From NCBI RefSeq assembly GCF_000312665.1, contig NZ_HF536772.1, positions 1,328,382 to 1,392,381 on the forward strand: DNA of 64,000 nucleotides, written 5' to 3'. Within the stretch, counting starts at the first letter, position 1, and each line of letters opens with the position of its first letter. Of the stretch, positions 8,988 through 18,182 are shown piece after piece. Below the pieces are notes generated by a model, which saw only the letters and a program-made list of their open reading frames with translations, did no database searches and was not told where the DNA came from. Source of the stretch: Rhizobium mesoamericanum STM3625. Its GTDB lineage: Bacteria > Pseudomonadota > Alphaproteobacteria > Rhizobiales > Rhizobiaceae. Made by a program: the position numbers and the translations under genes.

Positions 8988-11437
8988 CAGTTTTGGGCGA
9001 AGAGATCGTTGGCCGAGCGCAGTACGGTACCAATGCTGATATCCCCAACCGATAACGCTTTTGCGGTCCGTAGCGCGAACACGTGAGTTTCCCCCGGAAG
9101 CAGCGTTACCAGCATGGAATCAACGACGGCTGCCGGATCGAGCCGGTCGGCCATCAGGCAAAGGTCTTTCAACAACGTCTCGGCCGTCACCTTCACAACA
9201 TATCCATCCGTCGTGGCGCTAAGTTCAATCAACGCACGCGGCGCCGGAAGTTTCAGATGGATGTCCTCGATAAAGTAGTGGAATGCACGCCGGTCGAGCA
9301 TCTGCACGACGATGACCTCATCGTTTGCGCTGTCTGGAGTTGCGATATCCGCCGGTAGCGGAAATTCCTTCGCCTCGAAACGGTCACATAGCAGCCGCCA
9401 GAACTCGAATTCGGCAAGCACCGTTCCGTCAAGCCGCAGCCGCTTGCCTGATATCTTCGCCCGCCAGAACAGAGTGCGCTCGTTGACGGCGACTGCCGTC
9501 AGACCGCCGTTACGCGGCTGGATCGTCAAAAGCCTCGGATCGAATGCCTGTTGCATCGCGTACCAGAGCGGTTTGCGCCGTCCCGCCGAATCGAGTGCCG
9601 CCCAGGACGTTACCGGCCAGCAATCGTTGAACTGCCAAACGACAGCGCCCTTGCAGATGTCGCGATGAGAGCGCATGTGCTCGATCGCGAAGCGGATCGC
9701 ACGCGCCTGATTGAGCTGCGTGGCGAAGTGCCAGTCGTCCATCGTCCGTGGTACTGGCAGATGCCCGACGAGGCCGCGCAGGAGTTTGTCATTGCCCTGC
9801 GTCGCCTTCTGATGATGGAACACGCCGTTCGAAACCGGCGTCAGTGGCGTGTCATGTACAGTTTCCTCGATCGTCGCCCAGTTCGGAGGCGCCTGCCACC
9901 CGAATTCGGAGCAGAAGCGCGGGATGTAGTTGCGATAGATCTCGTAGCCCACGTCGTTCCAGACGTCCCAGATGTGCTTGCAGCCGTGCCCATCCGCATT
10001 GGGCTCGATCTCCATCGTCCCCGAATATGGGCTGCCTGGATAGTAGGGCCGATCCGGGTCGAGTTCGGCGCAAAGTTTCGGCAGAACATCGAGATAGTAG
10101 CCGAGCCCCCAGCTTACGCCCTCCTTGATGATCGGCCGCCAGCCCCACTCGTCGAAGCCCCAAATGTTCTCGTTGTTGCCGTTCCAGACGATCAACGACG
10201 GATGCGGCATCAGCCGGACGACGTTGTCGCGTACCTCTGCTTCGACCTCGCTGCGCAAGGGCTCTTCTTCCGGATAGGAGGCGCAGGCAAACAGGAAGTC
10301 CTGCCAGACGAGCATCCCCTGGCGATCGCACGTCTCATAGAACTCGTCGCGCTCGAAGATGCCGCCGCCCCAGACGCGCAGCAGATTGATGTTCGCAGCC
10401 TTCGCCTCCTCGATCCGGGAAACGTAGCGTTCGCCCGTCACTCGGGGCGGAAAGCAGTCGTCCGGAATCCAGTTCGCGCCGCAGAGGAAGAGCGGCACGT
10501 CGTTGATAATGAAGGTGAAGGCCGAGCCGTGCTCGTCGGGCGCGGTGTCAAGCCTGACGGAGCGGAATCCGATCTGTCTAGTGTAGTTATCCAGTAAGTC
10601 ACCGCTTACGTTATCTCGCAATTCTATCTGCAGCGGGTAGAGCGGTTGCGCGCCAAGATGGTGTGGCCACCAGATCTGCGGCGCCGGAACCCTCAGCCGG
10701 AACTCGACCTCATCGGCTCCCTCCGCGATCTTTGCGACATGGCTGATGCCGGCGATGCTCGCAACGATCTTCGCATCCGTGCCGCTGTGGCGCTCGATGC
10801 GCGCGCGCACCGTCACTAGCCCGTCGGCGCCGGCAAGCTTTGCCGAAACCCGCGTCTCCGCAAACCGTGCCCGCTCCCAACTTTCCAGCCGCACCGGTTT
10901 CCAGATCCCCGATGTCACCAGCGTCGGACCCCAATCCCAGCCGAAATTACAGGCCATTTTGCGCATCAAGTTGCCGGGGCCTGGATAGTTGTTCGGCCGA
11001 TAGCCGTAATGGGCCTCGATCTCGGCGCCGTACGCGTAAGGCGAGCGGAAGGTCACGACGAGCTCGTTCGGACCTTGTTTCAGCCGCGCTGATACGTCGA
11101 AGCGGTAGGTGCGGTGCATGTTGAAGGTTCGGCTAAGTTCCTCGCCGTTCAGCACGATCGTCGCGACTGTATCGAGGCCCTCGAACACCAGCTCTTGCAC
11201 CTTTCCGGCTTCCGGCGATGCATCGAAGCTGCAGCGGTAGGTCCAGTCTTCCTTGCCGATCCAGTCGTTGGTGATCTCGTTGACGTCGAGATAGGGATCC
11301 GGGATCAGGCTGTTGGCGAGAAGGTCGAGATGTACGCAGCCGGGCACCTGTGCTGGAATTTCCGCCGGCAGCTCGCGTCCTCCTGTAACGTTGCAGGAAA
11401 GTGTCCAGCCCCGGCTGAGTTCGGTCTTTTCGATCAT
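8987..11437 (-). CDS. Beta-mannosidase-like glycoside hydrolase, family 2
   Basis: 816-residue GH2 enzyme with the family order: N-terminal jelly-roll sugar-binding domain (about 1-190), immunoglobulin-like domain, then a TIM barrel. The acid/base Glu is in WNGNNENIWG (about residue 422) and the nucleophile Glu in FCSEFGWQ (about residue 510), both typical of beta-mannosidases. No signal peptide, so it acts in the cytosol on imported manno-oligosaccharides or glycoside fragments. The gene starts 10 bp after the glyoxalase stop codon on the same strand and is probably co-transcribed with it. Confidence 0.9.
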   Translation of the reverse strand: MIEKTELSRGWTLSCNVTGGRELPAEIPAQVPGCVHLDLLANSLIPDPYLDVNEITNDWIGKEDWTYRCSFDASPEAGKVQELVFEGLDTVATIVLNGEELSRTFNMHRTYRFDVSARLKQGPNELVVTFRSPYAYGAEIEAHYGYRPNNYPGPGNLMRKMACNFGWDWGPTLVTSGIWKPVRLESWERARFAETRVSAKLAGADGLVTVRARIERHSGTDAKIVASIAGISHVAKIAEGADEVEFRLRVPAPQIWWPHHLGAQPLYPLQIELRDNVSGDLLDNYTRQIGFRSVRLDTAPDEHGSAFTFIINDVPLFLCGANWIPDDCFPPRVTGERYVSRIEEAKAANINLLRVWGGGIFERDEFYETCDRQGMLVWQDFLFACASYPEEEPLRSEVEAEVRDNVVRLMPHPSLIVWNGNNENIWGFDEWGWRPIIKEGVSWGLGYYLDVLPKLCAELDPDRPYYPGSPYSGTMEIEPNADGHGCKHIWDVWNDVGYEIYRNYIPRFCSEFGWQAPPNWATIEETVHDTPLTPVSNGVFHHQKATQGNDKLLRGLVGHLPVPRTMDDWHFATQLNQARAIRFAIEHMRSHRDICKGAVVWQFNDCWPVTSWAALDSAGRRKPLWYAMQQAFDPRLLTIQPRNGGLTAVAVNERTLFWRAKISGKRLRLDGTVLAEFEFWRLLCDRFEAKEFPLPADIATPDSANDEVIVVQMLDRRAFHYFIEDIHLKLPAPRALIELSATTDGYVVKVTAETLLKDLCLMADRLDPAAVVDSMLVTLLPGETHVFALRTAKALSVGDISIGTVLRSANDLFAQN

Positions 11438-11446
11438 GGAAAGCTC

Positions 11447-11842
11447 TTAGAGATAACGGCCGTGGCGCTGCAGGACTTCGATTTTGTAGCCGTCGGGATC
11501 GGTAATGAAGAAAAATAGAGCGAGCAGCTTGCCGTCGCGATTGAGCTCGACGATCTTGCCGGGGTTCAGACCCGCTTGCGTTAGACGCTTGTGTTCGACC
11601 TCCACTTCCCGGACGGAAAGGGCCAGATGCCCGTAGCCATTGCCAAGATCGTAGGGCTCGACGCGACCCTTGTTGACAGTCAACTCCAGTTCGAAGCCGG
11701 TCTCGTCATTGCTCATATAGATCAGGGTGAAAGTGTCGAAGTCGATACGATCGGCAACCTTGAGGCCGAAGACCGTGCTGTAGAACTCGACCGAGCGCGC
11801 CTCGTCGAGAACGCGGATCATGGAGTGAATCATTTTGGCCAA
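11447..11842 (-). CDS. gloA: Lactoylglutathione lyase (glyoxalase I)
   Basis: Converts the methylglyoxal-glutathione hemithioacetal to S-lactoylglutathione. The 131-residue single-domain VOC fold shows the four metal ligands: His in KMIHSMIRV (about 6), Glu in FELELT (about 52), His in GYGHLAL (about 72) and Glu in KIEVLQ (about 122). Length matches the bacterial Ni/Zn enzyme. It lies directly upstream of the mannosidase, perhaps coupling detoxification to sugar catabolism. Confidence 0.92.
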   Translation of the reverse strand: MAKMIHSMIRVLDEARSVEFYSTVFGLKVADRIDFDTFTLIYMSNDETGFELELTVNKGRVEPYDLGNGYGHLALSVREVEVEHKRLTQAGLNPGKIVELNRDGKLLALFFFITDPDGYKIEVLQRHGRYL

Positions 11843-11889
11843 GGCTGCCTCCCATTGCCGATATCACGGCAGCGTTGGTAGCCGTCGAC

Positions 11890-12639
11890 TTATGCCGGGC
11901 GCAAGCCAATTCTTTGCGTAACGGCGTTTTCAATCAACCCCATTGCATCGTAGATCAGCACCGCCATCAGGCCGACGATCAGGCCGCCTTGCAGGATGAA
12001 GGCGGTGTTGTCCGAAATCAGCCCGGCAATAATGACTTCACCCAGTCCTTTGGCGGCCACCGTCGAACCGATCGTTGCGGTGCCAATGTTGATGACGGTC
12101 GCAACCTTCAAGCCTTCGAGGATCAGCGGCAGGGCAAGCGGCAATTCAACCTGAAAGAGCCGTTGCGTGCCATTCATGCCCATGCCGTCGGCGGCGTCGA
12201 GCACTGAGGGAGAAACTTGCTTGAGACCGGAGACGGTATTCTCGAAAATTGGCAGCAGACCATAGAGAAAAAGTGCGATCAACGTCGGTCCTGCGCCGAA
12301 GCCGGTTGCGGGCACCGCAAGGGCGAGCACCGCCACCGGGGGAAAGGTCTGGCCGGCATTGGCGATCGCCCGCGACAACGGCAGGAAGTCCTCGCCGCTC
12401 TTGCGGGTGACGAAAATGCCGCCCAGGATCGCAAGAAAGGCGCTGCCGATGATCGAGATTGCCACAAGTAGGAGATGCGAGGCGGCAAGCTGCGGAAGGC
12501 TGTTTTGGGTGTAGACGGCAGGCGCATTGTTGCTGGTCAACGGTACGAGGAGGAAGGACAGCCACTCCGTCTTAAACAAGAGCATCAAAAGCAGCCCCAA
12601 CGCGGCAATGCGGAAAAGGTTCGCAGAGACGAGCTTCAT
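11890..12639 (-). CDS. Osmoprotectant ABC transporter permease (YehW-like)
   Basis: 249-residue inner-membrane permease with about five or six hydrophobic helices and the coupling loop DAADGMGMNGTQRLFQVELPLALP (EAA-like). It is the last gene of a four-gene minus-strand operon whose order (binding protein, long permease, ATPase, short permease) matches E. coli osmF-yehY-yehX-yehW. It overlaps the ATPase gene by 4 bp. Expected substrates are glycine betaine, choline or other quaternary amines. Confidence 0.87.
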   Translation of the reverse strand: MKLVSANLFRIAALGLLLMLLFKTEWLSFLLVPLTSNNAPAVYTQNSLPQLAASHLLLVAISIIGSAFLAILGGIFVTRKSGEDFLPLSRAIANAGQTFPPVAVLALAVPATGFGAGPTLIALFLYGLLPIFENTVSGLKQVSPSVLDAADGMGMNGTQRLFQVELPLALPLILEGLKVATVINIGTATIGSTVAAKGLGEVIIAGLISDNTAFILQGGLIVGLMAVLIYDAMGLIENAVTQRIGLRPA

Positions 12640-13580
12640 GCCTTGCGGCCTAGTTGAAGCAACCGCGTCATCGAGATCGAGCCGACCGGTACATTGCTGG
12701 CGTCCTGAACGGCGGCTTCTCCGACCCCCTGCCAGATCATTTCAGCAAGCGCGTCGCGCAGGCTGAGCGTCTGCGGCAATGCGTAGGTCAGGCCTGACTT
12801 TGCTGGCTCCATGCTTTCCTTCAGCGGCAGCAGCGACATCAGCTTTAGCGCTCGGTCGGAGGTGCCAGTCAGCTGCTGCACGAAGGGATCGGTCGGTTCG
12901 GTCAGGATTTTTTCCGGGGTTGAGCACTGCAAGACCTTGCCGGCGCTCATCACAACGATCTGGTTGCCGAGGTGGAAGGCCTCGTCCATATCGTGGGTGA
13001 CGAGGACGACCGTCGTACCGAACTGCTTCTGGATCGCCAAAAGATCGTCCTGGGCCTTGCCGCGGATGACAGGATCGAGCGCACCGAATGGCTCGTCCAT
13101 CAACAGCAGTTCCGGTTCGGCCGCCAGCGCTCTAGCAACCCCGACGCGTTGCTGCTGGCCGCCCGAGAGCTGGTGCGGATATTTCTCGGCAAAGGTCGCG
13201 GGATCGAGGTTGAAGAGGCCCAGCAGTTCCGCGACGCGGCCTTTGATCTTTGTCGTATCCCAGCCGAGAAGCTGCGGCACCGTTGCGATGTTCTGCGCGA
13301 CGGTCCGATGGGGAAAAAGGCCGTGCCCCTGGATAGCATAGCCGATCTTGCGGCGCAGCTCCGTAACCGGCACGTCCATGATGTTCTGGCCGCCGACGAA
13401 AATCTCACCCGACGTGATCGGAACGAGACGGTTGATCATCCGCATCAGCGTCGATTTACCCGAGCCCGAGGTGCCGACAACGACTGTGATCGAGCCCTTT
13501 TCCACATCCATCGAGACGTTGTCGACGACGGCGGTCGGACCGTAGCGTTTGGTAACATTCCTGATTTCGATCATGCTCAT
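12636..13580 (-). CDS. Osmoprotectant ABC transporter ATP-binding protein (YehX/OpuCA-like)
   Basis: 314-residue ATPase with Walker A VGTSGSGKST (about 33-42), signature [15 protein letters not shown], Walker B LLLMDEPFGALD and the H-loop THDMDEA. A C-terminal extension of about 70 residues resembles a degenerate CBS-type regulatory tail, as in OpuA/OpuC ATPases. It overlaps both neighbours by 4 bp, so translational coupling is likely. Confidence 0.92.
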   Translation of the reverse strand: MSMIEIRNVTKRYGPTAVVDNVSMDVEKGSITVVVGTSGSGKSTLMRMINRLVPITSGEIFVGGQNIMDVPVTELRRKIGYAIQGHGLFPHRTVAQNIATVPQLLGWDTTKIKGRVAELLGLFNLDPATFAEKYPHQLSGGQQQRVGVARALAAEPELLLMDEPFGALDPVIRGKAQDDLLAIQKQFGTTVVLVTHDMDEAFHLGNQIVVMSAGKVLQCSTPEKILTEPTDPFVQQLTGTSDRALKLMSLLPLKESMEPAKSGLTYALPQTLSLRDALAEMIWQGVGEAAVQDASNVPVGSISMTRLLQLGRKA

Positions 13581-14743
13581 GCGGCGGATCCTCGTATGCT
13601 GTCGATGACCGCATCGAGGATGACGGCCGAAGAGAAGGCGAAGAAGACGGTCGGCACGGCGCCGAGCAGAACGAGGTCCATGGCCGTCTGGCCGAGACCC
13701 TGGAAGATGAAGATGCCAAAACCGCCCCCGCCGATCAGCGCCGCTACCGTCACCAGGCCGATCGCCTGCACGAGGACGATCCGAATGCCGGTGAGAATGA
13801 CGGGAAAGGCAAGCGGCAGGTCGATACCCGTGAGGATCTGACGGCGCGTCAAGCCCATCCCTGCTGCGGCGTCGCGGACAGAAGGATCAACCCCCTGGAG
13901 CCCGACAACCGTGTTGGCGACGATCGGCAGCAGCGAATAGAGGATGAGGGCGATCAATGCGGGAGCCGCGCCGATACCGCGAATACCGATTGAGGCAGCT
14001 GCCGGAACATGGGTCGCGAGATAGCCGAGCGGCAGCATCAGAATGCCAAAGAGGGCAAGGCTCGGGATTGTCTGGATTAGGCTTAGAGCCTGCAGTACGA
14101 CCGCGCGCAACCGCGGCACCCAGAAACACAGGATGCCGAGTGGCAGGCCGATGACGATCGCGATTGCCAGTGAGCCGATCGCCAGCAGCAGATGCGCCAG
14201 CGCCTCGGTCCAGAATTGTGCGGACCGCGTCGCGAATTCCTTCATGATCGAGAGATTGTCAAGCAGACCCGAGGTCAGGAAGATGCCAAGCAGGCCGGTA
14301 TAGGCAGCAAGTGCCGCAATGCGCATCCACGGCGTAAGCTTGATCCTCACAAGCGCATCCGAGACCACGAGCCCGATTACGGCAAACAGCACCCAGAATC
14401 CACCGCCCGGCGTCATACGCGCGGCATTGCTGTTTGGCGGTGTGAATGCAGCTGCCGCAAGCCCGATCGTCGCAAGCAATGCCCCAATGCACAGGGTGGC
14501 AATCACCAGCCGCAACAGCGCATTTTGCAGGAAAAGCACGGCCAGGGCGGTGACGACGAGGAGGATTGTCAGGATGACGGCGGAGGGCTGGTTCAGAAGC
14601 TGCGTCAACACCATGGGTTTTCCGGCGGCGATACGGTTTGCCTTCACATAGATGAAGGGCAGGAGCGCAGTCGCGACGACGCCGGACGTCACCAGCACCA
14701 CGCCAAGCCGGTCCAGCTTTCGGACCGCTAAGGTTTCTTCCAT
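13577..14743 (-). CDS. Osmoprotectant ABC transporter permease, long form (YehY-like)
   Basis: 388-residue permease. The first 170 residues hold four or five extra hydrophobic segments before the standard BPD permease domain, whose loop DAAAGMGLTRRQILTGIDLPLAFP marks the ATPase contact. This long N-terminus is characteristic of YehY rather than ProW. It overlaps the ATPase gene by 4 bp; the binding-protein gene upstream is separated by a strong hairpin. Confidence 0.88.
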   Translation of the reverse strand: MEETLAVRKLDRLGVVLVTSGVVATALLPFIYVKANRIAAGKPMVLTQLLNQPSAVILTILLVVTALAVLFLQNALLRLVIATLCIGALLATIGLAAAAFTPPNSNAARMTPGGGFWVLFAVIGLVVSDALVRIKLTPWMRIAALAAYTGLLGIFLTSGLLDNLSIMKEFATRSAQFWTEALAHLLLAIGSLAIAIVIGLPLGILCFWVPRLRAVVLQALSLIQTIPSLALFGILMLPLGYLATHVPAAASIGIRGIGAAPALIALILYSLLPIVANTVVGLQGVDPSVRDAAAGMGLTRRQILTGIDLPLAFPVILTGIRIVLVQAIGLVTVAALIGGGGFGIFIFQGLGQTAMDLVLLGAVPTVFFAFSSAVILDAVIDSIRGSAA

Positions 14744-14768
14744 CGATCCATCCCTGTCCGGTCGATAA

Positions 14769-14796
14769 GATGCTCCGCCGTGGGGGGCGGAGCATC
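14769..14796. terminator. Intercistronic hairpin after the osmoprotectant-binding protein gene
   Basis: Perfect 11-bp stem GATGCTCCGCC / GGCGGAGCATC with a 6-nt loop and no T-tract, between the binding-protein stop codon (14808) and the permease start (14743). It probably stabilises the upstream mRNA or reduces read-through, raising binding-protein output relative to the membrane subunits. Confidence 0.7.
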
Positions 14797-14807
14797 AGGC
14801 GACGAGA

Positions 14808-15716
14808 TTATTTCAGGAAGCCTTTTTCCTTCAGGTAGCCCTCGGCAACGGATTTCGCCGGTTCACCATCCACCTGGATCTTGCCATTCAGCTTGCGTAG
14901 TTCATCGGCGCTGAGGCTCTTGAAGATTGGTGCGAGGATTTCCTCGATCTTCGGGTTTGCCTTCAACACTTCCTCGCGGATGATCGCGGTTGGTGCATAG
15001 ACCTGCTGCACGTTCTTGTCGTCCTCGAGAACGGTCAGTTCGGCGGCTTGGATTGCACCATCAGTGCCATAGACCATGGCGGTGTTGGCACCATTTGTCT
15101 GCTCGGCGGCAGCCTTGATGGTCGCGGCGGTATCACCGCCGGAAAGAACGATTTCCTGGTCCGGCTTCAGCGTGAAGCCGTAGGTCGTCTGGAACGCGGG
15201 AAGCGCGCCGGCCGAATTGATGAACTCGGCGGAAGCTACGAGCTTTACGGGGCCGCCGCCGGCAACCCACTTGCCGAAATCCGACATGGTCTTCAGCTTG
15301 TTCGGGCCGGCGACATCATTGCGCACGGCAAGAGCCCAGGTGTTGTTGGCCGGTGCTGGCGTTAGCCAGACGATCTTGTTGGCATCGTAGTCGAGTTTCT
15401 TTGCGAGATCGTAGCCCTTTTGGAGGTTCTTCCAGGCCGCGTCATCGGCCTTGTTGAAGAAGAAGCCGGCATTGCCGGTGTATTCCGGATAGATATCGAT
15501 TTCGCCGGCAGTGATCGCCTTGCGAAGAACCGGCGTCGTACCGAGCGCAACGCGGTCCTGCGTCTTGATGCCGTTTGCATTGAGCGCCAGCACGATTACG
15601 TTGCCAAGCAGCGTGCCTTCCGTATCGATCTTCGATGAAACCACGACGTCGGCGGCATGGGCCGTGCCTGCCGCAAAGGCGGCAAGCGAAACGGCGAGAG
15701 CGAAATTCTTCAGCAT
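14808..15716 (-). CDS. Osmoprotectant (betaine-type) ABC transporter substrate-binding protein, OsmF/YehZ-like
   Basis: 302-residue periplasmic protein. Start at MLKNFALAVSL because AAGGGGA lies upstream and a signal peptide ending AAFAAGTAHA follows; the longer open frame upstream is unlikely. The mature part has the OpuAC-type pattern: VVSSKIDTEGTLLGN, DIYPEYTGN, VWLTPAPANNTWALAV, with aromatic residues that could cage a quaternary amine. It is the first gene of the transporter operon and is divergent from the LysR-type regulator. Confidence 0.88.
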   Translation of the reverse strand: MLKNFALAVSLAAFAAGTAHAADVVVSSKIDTEGTLLGNVIVLALNANGIKTQDRVALGTTPVLRKAITAGEIDIYPEYTGNAGFFFNKADDAAWKNLQKGYDLAKKLDYDANKIVWLTPAPANNTWALAVRNDVAGPNKLKTMSDFGKWVAGGGPVKLVASAEFINSAGALPAFQTTYGFTLKPDQEIVLSGGDTAATIKAAAEQTNGANTAMVYGTDGAIQAAELTVLEDDKNVQQVYAPTAIIREEVLKANPKIEEILAPIFKSLSADELRKLNGKIQVDGEPAKSVAEGYLKEKGFLK

Positions 15717-16137
15717 GGATTGTCCCCTTGATTTACACCGTTTGAATGCGCGCAAAGCCCCCGGCGGAAGGCTCCCGCGTATAAAATTGCCGGCGAAAGC
15801 AGTCTCGCTGCGATGGTGCCGGAAATACGTGCGTGATGGAAATAGCGTTCGCGTTGAAAAAATCGATGCAAGCCTCTCCAGTTTTGCGGTCGCGGCGTGA
15901 TTATGGCGGTGAATGCAGACGCTTGCGCGAAAATGCATTTCCTTTTCTATCGCCGCGGCGATTTGTTTTTGTTCCCTTGCGCGTTTCCGCAGATGTCCGG
16001 TGCTCTTTCCGTGGTTCTACTGCCACGCCCGGTTTTGTACTTGGCAGGAGGATAGCTTTCCGATTTTGCGGCAGGGATATCTTTTTTGGCGAACACATCA
16101 TATCGTTCGATTTTTCATATCGTTATGGAGAACGCAG
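15717..16137. other. Divergent intergenic region, osmF-like operon / LysR regulator
   Basis: About 420 bp without a convincing gene. It must hold both promoters. The only clear element is a 10-bp direct repeat close to the regulator start (16098-16124). An open frame continues upstream of the regulator through this stretch, but its translation is Cys/Trp-rich and unlike any domain. Confidence 0.6.
16098..16124. promoter_or_regulatory. Direct repeat TCATATCGTT x2, candidate operator
   Basis: TCATATCGTT occurs at 16098-16107 and 16115-16124 (17-bp period), ending 13 bp before the TTG start of the LysR-type regulator. This position suits autoregulation, but binding is only inferred. Confidence 0.4.
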
Positions 16138-17331
16138 TTGCAGCTCGGCACGTTGTTTGTTGCTAGCCAGGTGTTGTCATCAGGCTCGGTGAGGGTGACA
16201 GCACGCGCCCTTTCACTCGCAGCATCAACGGTTTCGACGGCAGTCCGTAATCTTGAAACCGAGCTGGCACTGAAGCTGACAGAACGCAGTTCCGGCGAGC
16301 TCGCGACACTGCTTGCCAGCGACGACGTCCGTGAAAAGCTCCTGCCGATCGTGCGGTCTGCCGAGACACTGGCGGGATGGATAAAAAACGCCGAGCCATC
16401 GCGCCTCTCGATCAAGATCGCCACGATGGAGCGATTTCTCGAAGTCGCAGACCAGGGCAGTATCAACCGGGCGGCACGGCGGCTAAAGCTTGGTCAGCCA
16501 CAGCTTTCGCTCCAGATCGCGACTTTGGAGAAGGCGCTCGGTCACCGTCTGTTCGAGCGGCAACCTCAGGGCTCCGCGCTCACCGATCGGGGGAGTGAGA
16601 TCTATGCCATCTTCCAGGCCATCACCCAGGGATGGAACGACCTGAAGGCATCCGCAGACGAACGCTATCAGCGCGCGGCGCGGGCGCTACGCATCGGTTC
16701 GATCATTCCAACAGGATCGGAAAGCTGGGTGGCGCGATGCCTCGGCACGTTGGCTGCCGAGTGGAATGCCAGCCGCAGCAAAAACGCGATCTCGCTGGTG
16801 TTGATGACGGCGGATGACCTGCGCGAAGCTCTCAAGGCCGGCCGGATTGACGTTGCAATTCTCGATTCCGTCTTCGGGCTCGAGCGATTCCGGCACCGTG
16901 AATTGCTGCAGACGAACATGGTACTCATCGCACCACTGCAAAGTCGCGAGCAGACAGTAACCGAGCTCGTCGAAAGTCATGCGATCTGCACGCCGAGTTC
17001 CCGAACCGGCCTCGGGCACGCCACGATGGCCCTAAGCCATGAGCGCGCCAACAATCGCCGCTACCGAAACCAGGATATCACCGCGGCTGACTCGCTGCCG
17101 GTCATCGTCGATCTCGTGGCCAATCACGGCTACATCTCTTTTCTTGGCCGCGTCAGCGCCGTACCTATTGCCGATAAGGTTCGGATCGTCGAACTCGATG
17201 AATACGTTCCGATGTCCTATCACGTTGCGTTCAACCATCGGAAAGCCTCAGCTGACGCAAGCGCCATGATCATCGATGCCGTTGCCAAATTAATAGCCAC
17301 ACCCGTCGCGCAAGAGAGCGCCTTCGATTAA
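16138..17331 (+). CDS. LysR-type transcriptional regulator with an additional N-terminal HTH
   Basis: 397 residues from a TTG start with GGAG 7 nt upstream. Two helix-turn-helix segments are visible: residues about 10-50 (ASQVLSSGSVRVTARALSLAASTVSTAVRNLE) is a LysR-like HTH, and residues about 97-150 (MERFLEVADQGSINRAARRL, then QPQLSLQIATLEKALGHRLFER) is a canonical LysR HTH. The effector domain follows (about 185-385). A normal LysR of 301 residues would begin at the ATG at 16426, but no ribosome site precedes it. Ligand unknown; divergence from the osmoprotectant operon makes that operon the likely target. Confidence 0.8.
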   Translation: MQLGTLFVASQVLSSGSVRVTARALSLAASTVSTAVRNLETELALKLTERSSGELATLLASDDVREKLLPIVRSAETLAGWIKNAEPSRLSIKIATMERFLEVADQGSINRAARRLKLGQPQLSLQIATLEKALGHRLFERQPQGSALTDRGSEIYAIFQAITQGWNDLKASADERYQRAARALRIGSIIPTGSESWVARCLGTLAAEWNASRSKNAISLVLMTADDLREALKAGRIDVAILDSVFGLERFRHRELLQTNMVLIAPLQSREQTVTELVESHAICTPSSRTGLGHATMALSHERANNRRYRNQDITAADSLPVIVDLVANHGYISFLGRVSAVPIADKVRIVELDEYVPMSYHVAFNHRKASADASAMIIDAVAKLIATPVAQESAFD

Positions 17332-17360
17332 AGAGACAACGGCCGACAGGAGGATCGAAC

Positions 17361-18089
17361 GTGAGCGTTTTGCTGGAAGTATGCGTGGACAGCCCACAGG
17401 GCCTTGCAGCCGCTATCGCCGGAGGTGCCGGCCGTATCGAACTCTGCTCTGCTCTGGAGCTTGGCGGACTGACGCCGGTTGCTGGCCTGATGAAGGCTGC
17501 GGCTGCCGCACCCATTCCTGTCTATGCGATGATCCGGCCGCACGCAGGCCCCTTCGTGTTCGATGAGGCGGACGAAGAGGCGATGATAGCCGATATCGAT
17601 GCCGTACGCGCTTTTGGGCTCGCCGGCGTTGTCGTCGGCGCCAATCGAATGGATGGTACGCTGGATGTATCGCTGATCAGCCGACTAAAGGCGCGCGCCA
17701 AGGGCCTTGGATCGACCCTTCACCGCGCCTTCGATCTCGTCCCTGATGCTGATGCAGCGCTGGAGCAGGCGATCGATCTTGGCTGCGAGCGCATTCTGAC
17801 GTCCGGCTGTATGCCGAAAGCGATCGATGGTTTGGAGATGCTGGGACGTCTCTCCCGCAACGCGGCCGGCCGCATCTCGATCATGCCCGGCAGCGGCGTG
17901 CGTCCCGGCAACGTGGGCGACATACTGAGGGTTACGGGCGCAAGCGAGGTTCACGCCTCCTGCAGCTCACGGGTCGACAGCATCGATCCGCGGGCCGTTG
18001 CCTTCGGCTTCGAAACACCGACGACCAACCGGACGGATGCCGATGTCGTCCGTCAAATGCGCGCTGTGATCGACACGCTTGTCTTATGA
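17361..18089 (+). CDS. cutC: CutC-family protein (copper homeostasis protein CutC)
   Basis: 242-residue TIM-barrel protein beginning LLEVCVDSPQGLAAAIAGGAGRIELCSAL, the CutC hallmark, with PVYAMIRPHAGPFVF and TSGCMPKAIDGLEML later. Historically linked to copper tolerance; its direct biochemical role remains debated. GGAGG lies upstream of the GTG start. It is 30 bp after the LysR gene and may be co-transcribed with it. Confidence 0.9.
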   Translation: MSVLLEVCVDSPQGLAAAIAGGAGRIELCSALELGGLTPVAGLMKAAAAAPIPVYAMIRPHAGPFVFDEADEEAMIADIDAVRAFGLAGVVVGANRMDGTLDVSLISRLKARAKGLGSTLHRAFDLVPDADAALEQAIDLGCERILTSGCMPKAIDGLEMLGRLSRNAAGRISIMPGSGVRPGNVGDILRVTGASEVHASCSSRVDSIDPRAVAFGFETPTTNRTDADVVRQMRAVIDTLVL

Positions 18090-18118
18090 ATTTTCCTGCG
18101 GATCAGGCAAATTGAGTT

Positions 18119-18148
18119 TCATCACCGGCGGCTCGACCCCGCCGGTGA
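18119..18148. terminator. Hairpin terminator after cutC
   Basis: ATCACCGGCGG / CCGCCGGTGAT, an 11-bp inverted repeat with an 8-nt loop, 30 bp past the cutC stop codon and without a T-tract. Before the IS110 insertion it would also have followed the convergent dehydrogenase gene. Confidence 0.65.
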
Positions 18149-18182
18149 TGAGAGGGGATGGATCGTCGACACGCTGACCTTT

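Noticed and set aside
9551..10597. 348-codon open frame antisense to the beta-mannosidase gene
   Set aside because: Lies wholly within the mannosidase coding sequence; the translation has no domain and the mannosidase frame carries all GH2 motifs. Typical shadow frame of a GC-rich gene.
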